A stretch of 48,809 bases of DNA from JAGXQV01 sp964527565. Lineage in GTDB: Bacteria; Pseudomonadota; Gammaproteobacteria; Burkholderiales; Sulfuricellaceae. The translations under genes and the position numbers were made by a program. The notes below the pieces were generated by a model, which was not told the origin of the DNA, searched no databases, and saw nothing but the letters and a program-made list of their open reading frames with translations. The stretch is from positions 1-48,809 of the forward strand of contig CAZGOY010000023.1 of assembly GCA_964527565.1 (NCBI GenBank), given 5' to 3'. Shown in pieces: positions 1 to 6,359 of the stretch; the first letter of the stretch is position 1; the number at the start of each line of letters is the position of its first letter.

Positions 1-286
1 GCTGGACGAAGGCATTGACGCGGAAACGCCCGATGCCGCCGGGGTTGATGGCGAAGTTGCATTCCTTGCTGGCCTCGAATTCCGCCGCCTGCTTGTCGTT
101 CATGATGGCGCGCGCCAATTCCTTGGTGTGCTGGCCGGTAAGCGTCTGGCTGGACACCGGCGTCATCTTGCCGTCGATTTTCATCGCCGGAGCGAAATTG
201 GCGGTGATAAACAGGTCGGAGGCTTTTTTCGAGAGCATGAGCCGTAGCAGGTCATGCATGAATTTGACGGCTTGATCGCGTTCCAT
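1..286 (-). CDS. pilU: PilU twitching ATPase, N-terminal part
   Basis: This is the first ~95 codons of a PilT/PilU-type retraction ATPase; the rest lies beyond the left edge. The ATG is at 286, with AAGGAAG about 8 bases upstream on the minus strand. The translation opens with MERDQAVKFMHDLLRLML and continues with KASDLFIT and a PAS-like N-terminal domain, the pattern of PilU. The Walker motifs fall outside the window. It follows pilT by 13 bases, so the two are co-transcribed. PilU assists PilT in depolymerising type IV pili at the inner membrane. PilU rather than a second PilT is inferred from gene order and the extended N-terminus. Confidence 0.85.
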   Translation of the reverse strand, partial: MERDQAVKFMHDLLRLMLSKKASDLFITANFAPAMKIDGKMTPVSSQTLTGQHTKELARAIMNDKQAAEFEASKECNFAINPGGIGRFRVNAFVQ

Positions 287-299
287 GGCTCAACCTTCC

Positions 300-1337
300 T
301 TAAAAAGCATCCTTGTTCATCGCCTTGCCGCGCGCCTCTTCCTTGGTTACCACGCCGCGCTGCACCAGTCCTTGCAGGTTCTGGTCGAGGGTCTGCATGC
401 CGACGTTCTGCCCGGTCTGGATCGCCGAATACATCTGGGCGATCTTGTTTTCGCGGATCAGGTTGCGGATGGCCGGCGTGCCGATCATGATCTCGTGGGC
501 CGCCACGCGCCCGGAGCCGTCCTTGGTTTTCAGCAGGGCCTGCGAAATCACCGAGCGCAGCGATTCGGAAAGCATCGAGCGCACCATGTCTTTCTCTGCG
601 GCAGGGAACACGTCAACGATACGGTCGATGGTCTTGGCGGCGGAGCTGGTGTGCAGGGTGCCGAATACCAGGTGGCCGGTTTCCGCGGCGGTCAACGCCA
701 GGCTGATGGTTTCCAGGTCGCGCATTTCGCCCACCAGGATGGCGTCCGGGTCTTCGCGCAACGCCGAGCGCAGGGCATTGGAGAAACTCTTGGTATGCGG
801 CCCGACTTCGCGCTGGTTGATGAGACACTTCTTGCTCTCGTGGACGAATTCGATGGGGTCTTCCAGGGTCAGGATATGGCCGTATTCGTTTTCGTTGATG
901 TGGTTGATCATCGCCGCCAGGGTGGTGGACTTGCCCGAGCCGGTCGGCCCGGTCACCAGCACCACGCCGCGCGGCTGGTCGGCGATGTCCTTGAAAATCG
1001 CCGGGGCGTTGAGTTGCTCCAGAGTCAGCACTTTCGAGGGAATGGTGCGGAACACCGCCGCCGCGCCGCGCTGCTGGTTGTAGGCGTTGACGCGGAAGCG
1101 CGCCAGGCCGGGCACTTCGAAGGAAAAGTCGACCTCCAGGTTTTCTTCGTAAAACTTGCGCTGGCCGTCGTTCATGATGTCGTACACCATGTCGTGCACT
1201 TCCTTGTGCTCCATGGCCGGCACATTGATGCGGCGGATGTCGCCGTGCACGCGGATCATCGGCGGCACCCCGGCGGAAAGGTGCAGGTCGGAAGCCTTGT
1301 TCTTCACCGAAAAGGCCAGCAGGTCGGAGATTTCCAT
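300..1337 (-). CDS. pilT: PilT twitching motility retraction ATPase
   Basis: This 345-residue hexameric ATPase powers pilus retraction, which drives twitching, DNA uptake and surface sensing; it acts at the cytoplasmic face of the pilus machine. Visible motifs are the N-terminal KASDLHLSAG, Walker A GPTGSGKST at about residues 130-138, the Asp box ILTLEDPIEF, Walker B ILVGEMRD, the His box HLVFGTLHT, and the C-terminal AIRNLIRE motif needed for retraction. Length is standard for the family. It is transcribed divergently from yggS with only 58 bases between the start codons, a conserved arrangement in proteobacteria, and is followed by pilU. Confidence 0.97.
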   Translation of the reverse strand: MEISDLLAFSVKNKASDLHLSAGVPPMIRVHGDIRRINVPAMEHKEVHDMVYDIMNDGQRKFYEENLEVDFSFEVPGLARFRVNAYNQQRGAAAVFRTIPSKVLTLEQLNAPAIFKDIADQPRGVVLVTGPTGSGKSTTLAAMINHINENEYGHILTLEDPIEFVHESKKCLINQREVGPHTKSFSNALRSALREDPDAILVGEMRDLETISLALTAAETGHLVFGTLHTSSAAKTIDRIVDVFPAAEKDMVRSMLSESLRSVISQALLKTKDGSGRVAAHEIMIGTPAIRNLIRENKIAQMYSAIQTGQNVGMQTLDQNLQGLVQRGVVTKEEARGKAMNKDAF

Positions 1338-1395
1338 TTATAATCCTTCGGAGATTCTTTGATGTAGGTTCGGATATTCGAGTTTCTGGGCGATT

Positions 1396-2091
1396 ATGGC
1401 AACAATTTCCAGCGCATTGCAAGCCGTGAAACAGCGCATCGCCGCCGCCGCATGCGGGGCCGGACGCGCCCCGGAAGAAATCGTCCTGCTGGTGGTGAGC
1501 AAGACCTTTCCGGCGCAGGCCGTGCGCGAGGCCTGGGCAGCCGGTCAGCGCGCCTTCGGCGAAAGCTACGTGCAGGAAGCCGTGGACAAGATTGCCGCGC
1601 TGGGCGATGTGCCGCTGGAGTGGCATTTCATCGGCCCGCTCCAGAGCAATAAAACGCGCCCGGTTGCCGAACATTTCGCCTGGGTGCACGGTATCGAGCG
1701 CCTGAAAATCGCCGAACGCCTCTCCGCCCAACGCCCCGCCGGGATGCCGGATATCCAGGTGTGCCTGCAAGTCAACGTCAGCGGCGAAGCCAGCAAGAGC
1801 GGCGTCTCTCCGGATGAACTGGTGCCGCTGGCGCAAGCCGTGCGCGCCTTGCCACATCTGAAACTGCGTGGCCTGATGGCGATTCCAGAACCGACGGACG
1901 ACCGCGCGCTGCAACGTCGGCGCTTCGCGCAATTGCGCAACCTGCTGGAACAGCTCAACGCCCAGGGCTACGCCCTCGACACGCTGTCCATGGGCATGTC
2001 GGACGACCTGGAAGCCGCAGTGGCGGAAGGCGCCACCCTGGTGCGCGTCGGCAGCGCGATTTTCGGCGCCCGCGCCGCTGCCGGGAAGTGA
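1396..2091 (+). CDS. yggS: YggS/PLPBP family PLP homeostasis protein
   Basis: This 231-residue single-domain alanine-racemase-fold protein binds pyridoxal phosphate without known enzymatic activity and keeps vitamin B6 and amino-acid pools balanced. The PLP lysine is K36 in LLVVSKT. Also visible are GESYVQE, EWHFIGPLQSNK, and the C-terminal LSMGMSDDLEAAV and VRVGSAIFG that form the phosphate cup. Length and motifs are typical. In most relatives yggS is followed directly by proC; here proC starts about 3.4 kb downstream, with accessory genes between. Confidence 0.96.
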   Translation: MATISSALQAVKQRIAAAACGAGRAPEEIVLLVVSKTFPAQAVREAWAAGQRAFGESYVQEAVDKIAALGDVPLEWHFIGPLQSNKTRPVAEHFAWVHGIERLKIAERLSAQRPAGMPDIQVCLQVNVSGEASKSGVSPDELVPLAQAVRALPHLKLRGLMAIPEPTDDRALQRRRFAQLRNLLEQLNAQGYALDTLSMGMSDDLEAAVAEGATLVRVGSAIFGARAAAGK

Positions 2092-2122
2092 CAGGGAAAG
2101 ACGAGCTGGATCAGCGTGATTT

Positions 2123-2347
2123 TTATGGAATGCGCAGAATGGCGATGACGATGCCGCTCGCAATGGCGATGAAGGCACCCAGCTTTATGACGAGGCGCTG
2201 CTCAAGCGCGGAAAGATCGTCCTTGGTAACCTGGTTGACGAGGGTATCCCTGCTGGCGTCAACGATGACCTCAGCCTGCTCCTCGGTAAAGCCGTTTGCT
2301 TTCAGGCGTTTGATGAAGGTGAGCGAGTCAAAAAGGGTGGTAGCCAT
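2123..2347 (-). CDS. DUF1640-like small coiled-coil membrane protein
   Basis: This 74-residue protein has an N-terminal half rich in charged helix (FIKRLKANGFTEEQAEVIVDA), a short coiled coil, and a single C-terminal hydrophobic segment (residues about 56-72). That layout resembles short bacterial DUF1640/CCDC90-type proteins. The ATG at 2347 is chosen because family members begin with a similar MATTLFDSL stretch; no good Shine-Dalgarno sequence precedes it, and the frame stays open further upstream without a better start. Its function is unknown; related small proteins are often seen near mobile or toxin-antitoxin loci. It converges on yggS across 31 bases. Confidence 0.6.
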   Translation of the reverse strand: MATTLFDSLTFIKRLKANGFTEEQAEVIVDASRDTLVNQVTKDDLSALEQRLVIKLGAFIAIASGIVIAILRIP

Positions 2348-2423
2348 AGCTGGAGGATAGCAAAAAGAAGCCGACGCAGGAACGGCATGGCGCGCGCAGC
2401 GCACCCACTTCCGGGATGCTTGC

Positions 2424-2633
2424 TTATGTGACCATTGCCAATTTTCGCCATGCTGCTGGGGTCTTGGTCCACTTTTCGCCCGTTGTAATATCCGTGTATA
2501 ACGATCCTGTGGGTGCGTTTTGTGTTGATTGGGTATCTCCCGACTCACCAGGAATAGGCTGACCTTCCCCAGAAATGTAATGCACCTTCCCGTCCGAGAA
2601 CCCGCCTTCAGCTTCAAAAGGACTATTTGCCAT
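2424..2633 (-). CDS. Orphan 69-aa hydrophilic protein downstream of pilA
   Basis: The ORF encodes 69 residues. The ATG at 2633 is preceded by CGGAG with about 9 bases of spacing; an in-frame upstream extension has no better signal. The composition is hydrophilic and rich in Gly, Ser and Thr. A stretch PTGSLYTDITTGEKW recalls the GSLY..TTG segments found in phage tail and other structural proteins, but no family is recognised. No signal peptide or membrane helix is seen. It lies just past the pilA terminator in the same orientation, so it depends on read-through or on a promoter that I do not see. Function unknown. Confidence 0.45.
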   Translation of the reverse strand: MANSPFEAEGGFSDGKVHYISGEGQPIPGESGDTQSTQNAPTGSLYTDITTGEKWTKTPAAWRKLAMVT

Positions 2634-2668
2634 TGAAAAATCTCCGTGAGTTTTGATGCGCGCGCCTG

Positions 2669-2705
2669 AAAAAACCCGGATTCCGGCTTTGGGCCGTCGT
2701 CCGGG
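2669..2705 (-). terminator. Intrinsic terminator of pilA
   Basis: On the minus strand, CCCGGA pairs with TCCGGG, with an inner CGGC/GCCG stem, and is followed immediately by six T. It begins 20 bases after the pilA stop codon. This is a textbook rho-independent terminator and makes pilA essentially monocistronic. Confidence 0.85.
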
Positions 2706-2725
2706 TGTTGTGTGTAGGCTGCTTA

Positions 2726-3126
2726 TCAGCAATAGCCAGCGGCAATGCAGCTACCCGTTTTGGCCCAAGTGATCGCACCGTTAGTCATAGTCGGAGTCAG
2801 GATGAAGGTCTTGCTGTCCAAATCAGCTGATGCCGTGGCGGTAATAATACCGTTAGCAGCAACTGCGACGCTAGTAACGTACCCAATAGCGCCTGATGCA
2901 GCACCCACCCCCCGACTCCGTTGGCGCAGGTAGCAACACTCCCCAACTCGTTGGCGCAAATTTCAACTTGCGTTTTGAAAGCAGATGTGGCGTTCACGAC
3001 TTCGGTGAACTTGGCCTTTTTGGTGTAGTTCTGGTAGGACGGGATGGCCACGGCGGCCAGGATGCCGATGATGGCGACGACGATCATTAGTTCGATGAGG
3101 GTAAAGCCTTGTTGAACTTTTTTCAT
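2726..3126 (-). CDS. pilA: Type IVa major pilin, frameshifted in this sequence
   Basis: The product is a prepilin: short basic leader MKKVQQG, then the processed N-terminus FTLIELMIVVAIIGILAAVA with Glu5, then a small globular head. The ATG at 3126 is preceded by AAAGGAAA. The first frame runs to about codon 73 and the remainder (GVGAASGAIGY onward, ending GSCIAAGYC) lies in another frame. The break falls at a six-G run (minus strand; C at 2908-2913). Adding one G gives a 133-residue pilin with Cys57, Cys67, Cys127 and Cys133, the last pair typical of the D-loop. The break is either a sequencing indel or a genuine phase-variable or inactivated state. PilT and PilU, encoded nearby, would retract fibres of this subunit. 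Confidence 0.85.
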
Positions 3127-3167
3127 GATATTTTCCTTTGTAATAAATGGAGGTTGGTTGAAACCCG

Positions 3168-3209
3168 GTGGCGGTGAGCATTTCAAAACCGGGAAATACT
3201 CACCGCCAC
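3168..3209 (-). promoter_or_regulatory. Near-5'-terminal stem-loop of the pilA leader mRNA
   Basis: GTGGCGGTGAG at 3168-3178 pairs perfectly with CTCACCGCCAC at 3199-3209. Inside, ATTTC (3180-3184) pairs with GAAAT (3193-3197). With the sigma-54 promoter at 3224-3238, transcription should begin near 3212, so the stem would lie about 3 bases from the mRNA 5' end. Such a structure can protect an abundant mRNA from RNase E/RppH decay; it could instead be an operator read as DNA. Confidence 0.6.
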
Positions 3210-3223
3210 ACACCCCACTATTC

Positions 3224-3238
3224 GCAAGACGCTTGCCA
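3224..3238 (-). promoter_or_regulatory. Sigma-54 promoter of pilA
   Basis: The minus strand reads TGGCAAGCGTCTTGC, close to the -24/-12 consensus TGGCACG-N4-TTGC. The invariant GG and GC are separated by exactly 10 bases. It lies about 98 bases upstream of the pilA ATG. pilA is sigma-54 dependent in many proteobacteria, usually through PilS/PilR; rpoN itself is in this window at 36423-37871. No enhancer site was identified. The rest of 3239-3418 shows no gene. Confidence 0.8.
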
Positions 3239-3418
3239 GCTTTGCGGAAGCGCGTTTCCGGCATTGGAAAATATCTGTATAAACAAATGGATGGATCGAC
3301 AATCAGGCAGGCGGGTTGCGGCTGTCCTTGATTCTTGTCGCGTGAAACCGCGCTGATGGCAGGCTTGGGGCGGTGCCATGTCAGGGGCGCGGCAGTGACA
3401 GAAAGCTTTGGTAGCGGG

Positions 3419-3781
3419 TCAAATCGCCAGCAACACCTGCTCTGCGGATGCACAAACTTCCTTCATGCGCCCATGGCCGGGAAGCGGTTTTTCCTCGACT
3501 TCCAGCAAACCAATGCGCTGCAAGGCATCGACATCGCGCTTGACCGAACTGCGGTCACGATGAAGGCGCATGGCAAGATCGGTAATGGAACCGGGGCAAT
3601 GCCGGACCTCGCGGAACAGCACAAGCTTTGCGGTGGTGATCAGGCGCGCCAGGTCTTCGGGGTCTTCAAACGAAATGGTTCGCTCGCGGGGAATCGGCTT
3701 GCCTTGATCCGCAAGTTGGGCGACCTGCTTGCCCCGTTTGAAAAATGCTTCAGGCCCGCCCGTGGTAACTACTGTTTTCAT
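3419..3781 (-). CDS. HTH antitoxin, TumA/HVO_A0114-like
   Basis: This 120-residue protein has a winged helix-turn-helix near residues 55-95 (ITDLAMRLHRDRSSVKRDVDALQRIGLLEV), the layout of antitoxins paired with DUF6516 (TumE) toxins. The ATG at 3781 follows AGGAGG with good spacing, and the start overlaps the stop codon of the upstream toxin remnant (ATGA), so translation was coupled. It would bind the toxin and repress its own operon. The antitoxin is intact although the toxin is not; whether it is still expressed is unclear because the native promoter region is gone. Family call by pattern and context. Confidence 0.65.
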   Translation of the reverse strand: MKTVVTTGGPEAFFKRGKQVAQLADQGKPIPRERTISFEDPEDLARLITTAKLVLFREVRHCPGSITDLAMRLHRDRSSVKRDVDALQRIGLLEVEEKPLPGHGRMKEVCASAEQVLLAI

Positions 3782-3933
3782 TGCAATTTCCTCCTGAAAA
3801 CCAACCAGTCAGCCTCGAAGCGTTTTTCGATGTCCTCGAAGCTGGAAAACTCAACCGGCTCAACCACCCCAAAATAATGCCGGTGGTGGTATCCGTGCGC
3901 GTTGTCATATCCGACGACCCGGCCATGGTCAAA
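3778..3933 (-). pseudogene. TumE-like (DUF6516) toxin, C-terminal remnant
   Basis: An open frame of 51 codons lacks a start codon and reads GRVVGYDNAHGYHHRHYFG then VEFSSFEDIEKRFEADW. The GYDNxHGxHHRH core is characteristic of the DUF6516/TumE toxins paired with HTH antitoxins. Intact members are about 100 residues; here the N-terminal half is missing and a stop codon sits in frame just upstream. The sequence immediately beyond is the palindromic repeat at 3940-4080, suggesting that the gene was cut by insertion of, or recombination at, that element. Confidence 0.6.
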
Positions 3934-3939
3934 TCAACC

Positions 3940-4080
3940 CGGATTCATTATCCCGCATGTTTCATAAAAACCGCAGCCTTGCCGGTAGGAGGGGCCTTGG
4001 CCCCGAGCTTTTCCGTTCAGTCGCGAGAAGATCAAAATCTCGGGGCCAAGGCCCCTCCTACCGGGTTTGTCGAAATTCAC
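3940..4080. repeat. REPIN-like palindromic element, copy 1
   Basis: Two perfect 26-base arms (3982-4007 and 4039-4064, core GTAGGAGGGGCCTTGG) flank a 31-base loop. Outside lies a TTTCATAAAAA motif (3960-3970) shared with the copies near 9990 and 29220. The arm resembles the Pseudomonas REP core GTAGGAGCGGGCTTG. Other copies are at 9990-10080, 29217-29265 and 38696-38795. This copy abuts the broken toxin gene. Exact ends are uncertain. Confidence 0.8.
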
Positions 4081-4101
4081 AAAAAATTCGGATTATAAAC
4101 A

Positions 4102-4131
4102 TTGATGTATATAACTTGTGTGGTTTATAGT
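4102..4131 (+). promoter_or_regulatory. Putative promoter of hicAB
   Basis: TTGATG (4102-4107) and TATAGT (4126-4131) are separated by 18 bases, in an AT-rich stretch 30 bases ahead of hicA. The region between the repeat element and hicA holds nothing else. Confidence 0.5.
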
Positions 4132-4160
4132 GTGACTATCGGAAAAATAGAACTGGCGCC

Positions 4161-4340
4161 ATGAAATACAGTGAGTTCAAGAGATGGCTGGAAAAACAGG
4201 GCGCGAAATTTACATCCGGCAAGGGTAGCCATCTGCATGTCGAGTTGAACGGCAATCGCTCGATATTTCCGTTCCACGGAGCGAAGGAAATTCCCAACCC
4301 GCTGGTCAGTGCCATCAAGAACGATCTTGGGCTGAAATAA
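4161..4340 (+). CDS. hicA: HicA toxin (mRNA interferase)
   Basis: This 59-residue double-stranded-RNA-binding-fold toxin cleaves mRNA when free. MKYSEFKRWLEKQGAKF is followed by the catalytic GKGSHLHV, with His24 as the active residue, and FPFHGAKEIP. Length matches the family. It is the first gene of a two-gene operon with hicB 13 bases downstream. HicA is neutralised by HicB, which also represses the promoter upstream. All key residues appear intact. Confidence 0.92.
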   Translation: MKYSEFKRWLEKQGAKFTSGKGSHLHVELNGNRSIFPFHGAKEIPNPLVSAIKNDLGLK

Positions 4341-4353
4341 GGAGCTATTTACC

Positions 4354-4779
4354 ATGTTCTGCTATCCCGCAACCCTTGAAAAAGACCCGGAGACGGGGAC
4401 GATGCTGGTGGGATTTCCCGATATTCCGTTTTGCCATTCGGTGGGAGACGATGAAGCCGAAGCCTTGCTCAATGCGGTGGATGCACTGATAACCGCATTC
4501 GAGTCGTTCGAGGGACGGCGTGAACCGATTCCCGCGCCGTCCGTGGCCAGGCCGGGTCAACCGGTGGTCTGGCTTCCCGCGCTGGTGGCGAGCAAGGCTT
4601 TGTTATATAACGCCATGCTCGCCTCTGGGAAACGCAAGGCCGATCTGGCGCGAACCCTGAATGTGTCGCCACCCTTGGTTGACCGGCTCATTTCAATGCG
4701 CCACAAAAGCCGCATCGATCAGATAGAAACCGCTTTGGCCGCTCTGGGAAAACGCCTGGCTGTCGATGTGGTGAGGTAA
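4354..4779 (+). CDS. hicB: HicB antitoxin with C-terminal HTH
   Basis: This 141-residue antitoxin has an N-terminal partly degraded RNase-H-like fold (YPATLEKDPETGTMLVGFPDIPFCHSVG) that binds HicA, and a C-terminal DNA-binding helix-turn-helix (KADLARTLNVSPPLVDRLI, about residues 94-112) that autoregulates the operon. The conserved GDDEAEALLNAVDAL segment lies between. Spacing and order (toxin first) are typical of hicAB. It looks intact, so the module is probably functional. Confidence 0.92.
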   Translation: MFCYPATLEKDPETGTMLVGFPDIPFCHSVGDDEAEALLNAVDALITAFESFEGRREPIPAPSVARPGQPVVWLPALVASKALLYNAMLASGKRKADLARTLNVSPPLVDRLISMRHKSRIDQIETALAALGKRLAVDVVR

Positions 4780-4824
4780 AACGAAGTGGCGAGTCAAAAC
4801 CGCAACCGTGACAGGAACATGCTC

Positions 4825-5433
4825 ATGCATTCAATCAGCCTTGCCACCGCCGTGGCGTTAACTGGCCGCAGCGAACGGACCCTGTGGCGCTATCTTGCCG
4901 ACGGCGCCATTGGCCGCGCGCCCGAACCCGATACCGGTAAGACCCTGATCGATCTCGATTCGCTCACCCCTTACCTGACCCTGCCGCTGGGGCACGAAGA
5001 GCGGGCCCTCGTCGTCCGCGCGGATGCGGGGGGGGGGGGGGGGGGGGGCCGTGGGGGGAAAAAAAAACGGGCCTTTTTTTTTTNNNNNNNNNNGCGTGTG
5101 TGGCGGTGTGTGGGGGGTTCGGGGGGGGCGGGGGTGGGGGGGGGGGGGGGGGGGGGTAGCGCTGAGGCGCAAAACGAACTGGCCTTGCTTTTTCTGGCCA
5201 ACGGCAAACCGGAGGGCGCCATTTACTGGCTGGAACTGGCAGCCGGACAAGACTACGCGGATGCCATGCACTGGCTTGGCCGCTGCCATATGGAGGGCAA
5301 CGGCCTGCCCAGGAATGAGGATCTGGGCATCATGTGGCTTTCCAAGGCGGCGGCACAGGGCCATGTGATTTCACGCCATCAGATGGACGCGCTGCTATCC
5401 AGAACAACCGGATTCAGCCGGAAGGCCCCCTGA
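4825..5433 (+). CDS. Sel1-repeat protein with N-terminal HTH-like segment (damaged sequence)
   Basis: The left part (ATAVALTGRSERTLWRYLA, then a Leu/Pro-rich segment) resembles an excisionase/MerR-type winged helix. The right part contains Sel1-type TPR motifs (NELALLFLANG, AIYWLELAAGQDYADAMHWLG, LGIMWLSKAAAQGH). The middle, 5029-5157, is homopolymer runs plus ten N (5084-5093), so reading-frame continuity is not proven and 30-45 residues are unreliable. ATG 4825 has AGGA at a spacing of 8 bases; ATG 4819 and GTG 4786 are in-frame alternatives. Sel1 proteins are often adaptor or stress-signalling scaffolds. No partner is evident. Confidence 0.55.
   Translation: MHSISLATAVALTGRSERTLWRYLADGAIGRAPEPDTGKTLIDLDSLTPYLTLPLGHEERALVVRADAGGGGGGGRGGKKKRAFFFXXXXRVWRCVGGSGGAGVGGGGGGGSAEAQNELALLFLANGKPEGAIYWLELAAGQDYADAMHWLGRCHMEGNGLPRNEDLGIMWLSKAAAQGHVISRHQMDALLSRTTGFSRKAP
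5029..5157. other. Low-quality assembly join
   Basis: G runs of up to about 20, runs of A and T, and ten N at 5084-5093 indicate unresolved read ends rather than genomic sequence. Any structure predicted here should be ignored. Confidence 0.95.
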
Positions 5434-5494
5434 ATTGACGCGGGTTGCGGACGGGGTTTGAAGTGAACGAAATTTATTACGAGGACGTCCTGCT

Positions 5495-6310
5495 ATGAAC
5501 ATCACCTTTATCGGCGGCGGCAACATGGCGGTTGCGCTGGTTTCCGGACTGCTCCAGCAGGGCGCATCCGCCGCCAGCCTGCGCGTGGTGGAAATCCTGG
5601 CGCAGGCGCGCGAGCGCCTGCATGCCGAATTCGGCGTCGCGGTACACGAGACCCTCGACGACACGGCGCTTTCCAGCGACATCGTGGTGCTGGCGGTCAA
5701 ACCGCAGCAGCTGCGCGAGGCCGCAGGCCAACTGCAAGGAAAACTCGGCGGCAAGCTGGTGATTTCCATCGCCGCCGGGGTGCGCGGCGCCGACCTGGCG
5801 CGCTGGCTGGGCAATCATGCGCAACTGGTGCGCGCCATGCCCAACACCCCGGCGATGATCCTGGCCGGCGTCACCGGCCTGTACGCCCTGCCGGGCGTGA
5901 GCGAGGAGCAGAAACGCCAGGCGGAAGGCATCCTCGGCGCGGTCGGCAAGGTGGTGTGGCTCGCGGAAGAAACGCGCATGGACGCCATTACCGCCATTTC
6001 CGGTAGCGGCCCGGCCTATGCCTTCTACTTCATGGAAGCGCTGGAAGAAAGCGCCCGCGAATTCGGCTTCCCAGCAGGGCAGGCGCGCGCACTTGCGGTG
6101 GAAACCTTCCTCGGTGCGGCGAAGCTGGCCGCCGCCAGCGACGAGGATCTCGCCACCCTGCGCGCCCGCGTCACCTCCAAGGGCGGCACCACCGAACGCG
6201 CCCTGCTGACCATGGAAAACGCCGCCGTCAAGGCCGGCATCGTGCGCGGCATCCAGGCCGCCGCCGAACGCTCGCGCGAACTGGGCGACGAACTGGGCCG
6301 GACGGGGTAA
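5495..6310 (+). CDS. proC: Pyrroline-5-carboxylate reductase
   Basis: This 271-residue cytosolic enzyme reduces pyrroline-5-carboxylate to proline with NAD(P)H, the last step of proline synthesis. The Rossmann motif ITFIGGGNMAVAL is at the N-terminus; DIVVLAVKPQ, LVRAMPNTPA and the signature region around ISGSGPAYAFYFMEAL and SKGGTTERAL follow. Length is standard. It normally sits directly after yggS and before yggT; here a 3.4-kb accessory segment precedes it and a convergent acetate kinase gene follows. Confidence 0.97.
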   Translation: MNITFIGGGNMAVALVSGLLQQGASAASLRVVEILAQARERLHAEFGVAVHETLDDTALSSDIVVLAVKPQQLREAAGQLQGKLGGKLVISIAAGVRGADLARWLGNHAQLVRAMPNTPAMILAGVTGLYALPGVSEEQKRQAEGILGAVGKVVWLAEETRMDAITAISGSGPAYAFYFMEALEESAREFGFPAGQARALAVETFLGAAKLAAASDEDLATLRARVTSKGGTTERALLTMENAAVKAGIVRGIQAAAERSRELGDELGRTG

Positions 6311-6359
6311 TGCCGGTTTTGTTTTTTCCTACAGGTTGGCATCTCTCAACGCGATAACA

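Noticed and set aside
285..1343. Long plus-strand reading frame opposite pilT
   Set aside because: It mirrors a well-supported PilT gene, has biased low-complexity composition and no domain; it is a GC-rich antisense artefact.
2123..2617. Longer 164-aa version of the DUF1640-like protein
   Set aside because: The upstream extension is low in family resemblance; the ATG at 2347 matches the typical start of the family.
5029..5157. Possible G-quadruplex or G-rich regulatory tract
   Set aside because: It flanks ten N and runs of A, T and G on both sides, as at poor read ends; not a trustworthy sequence.
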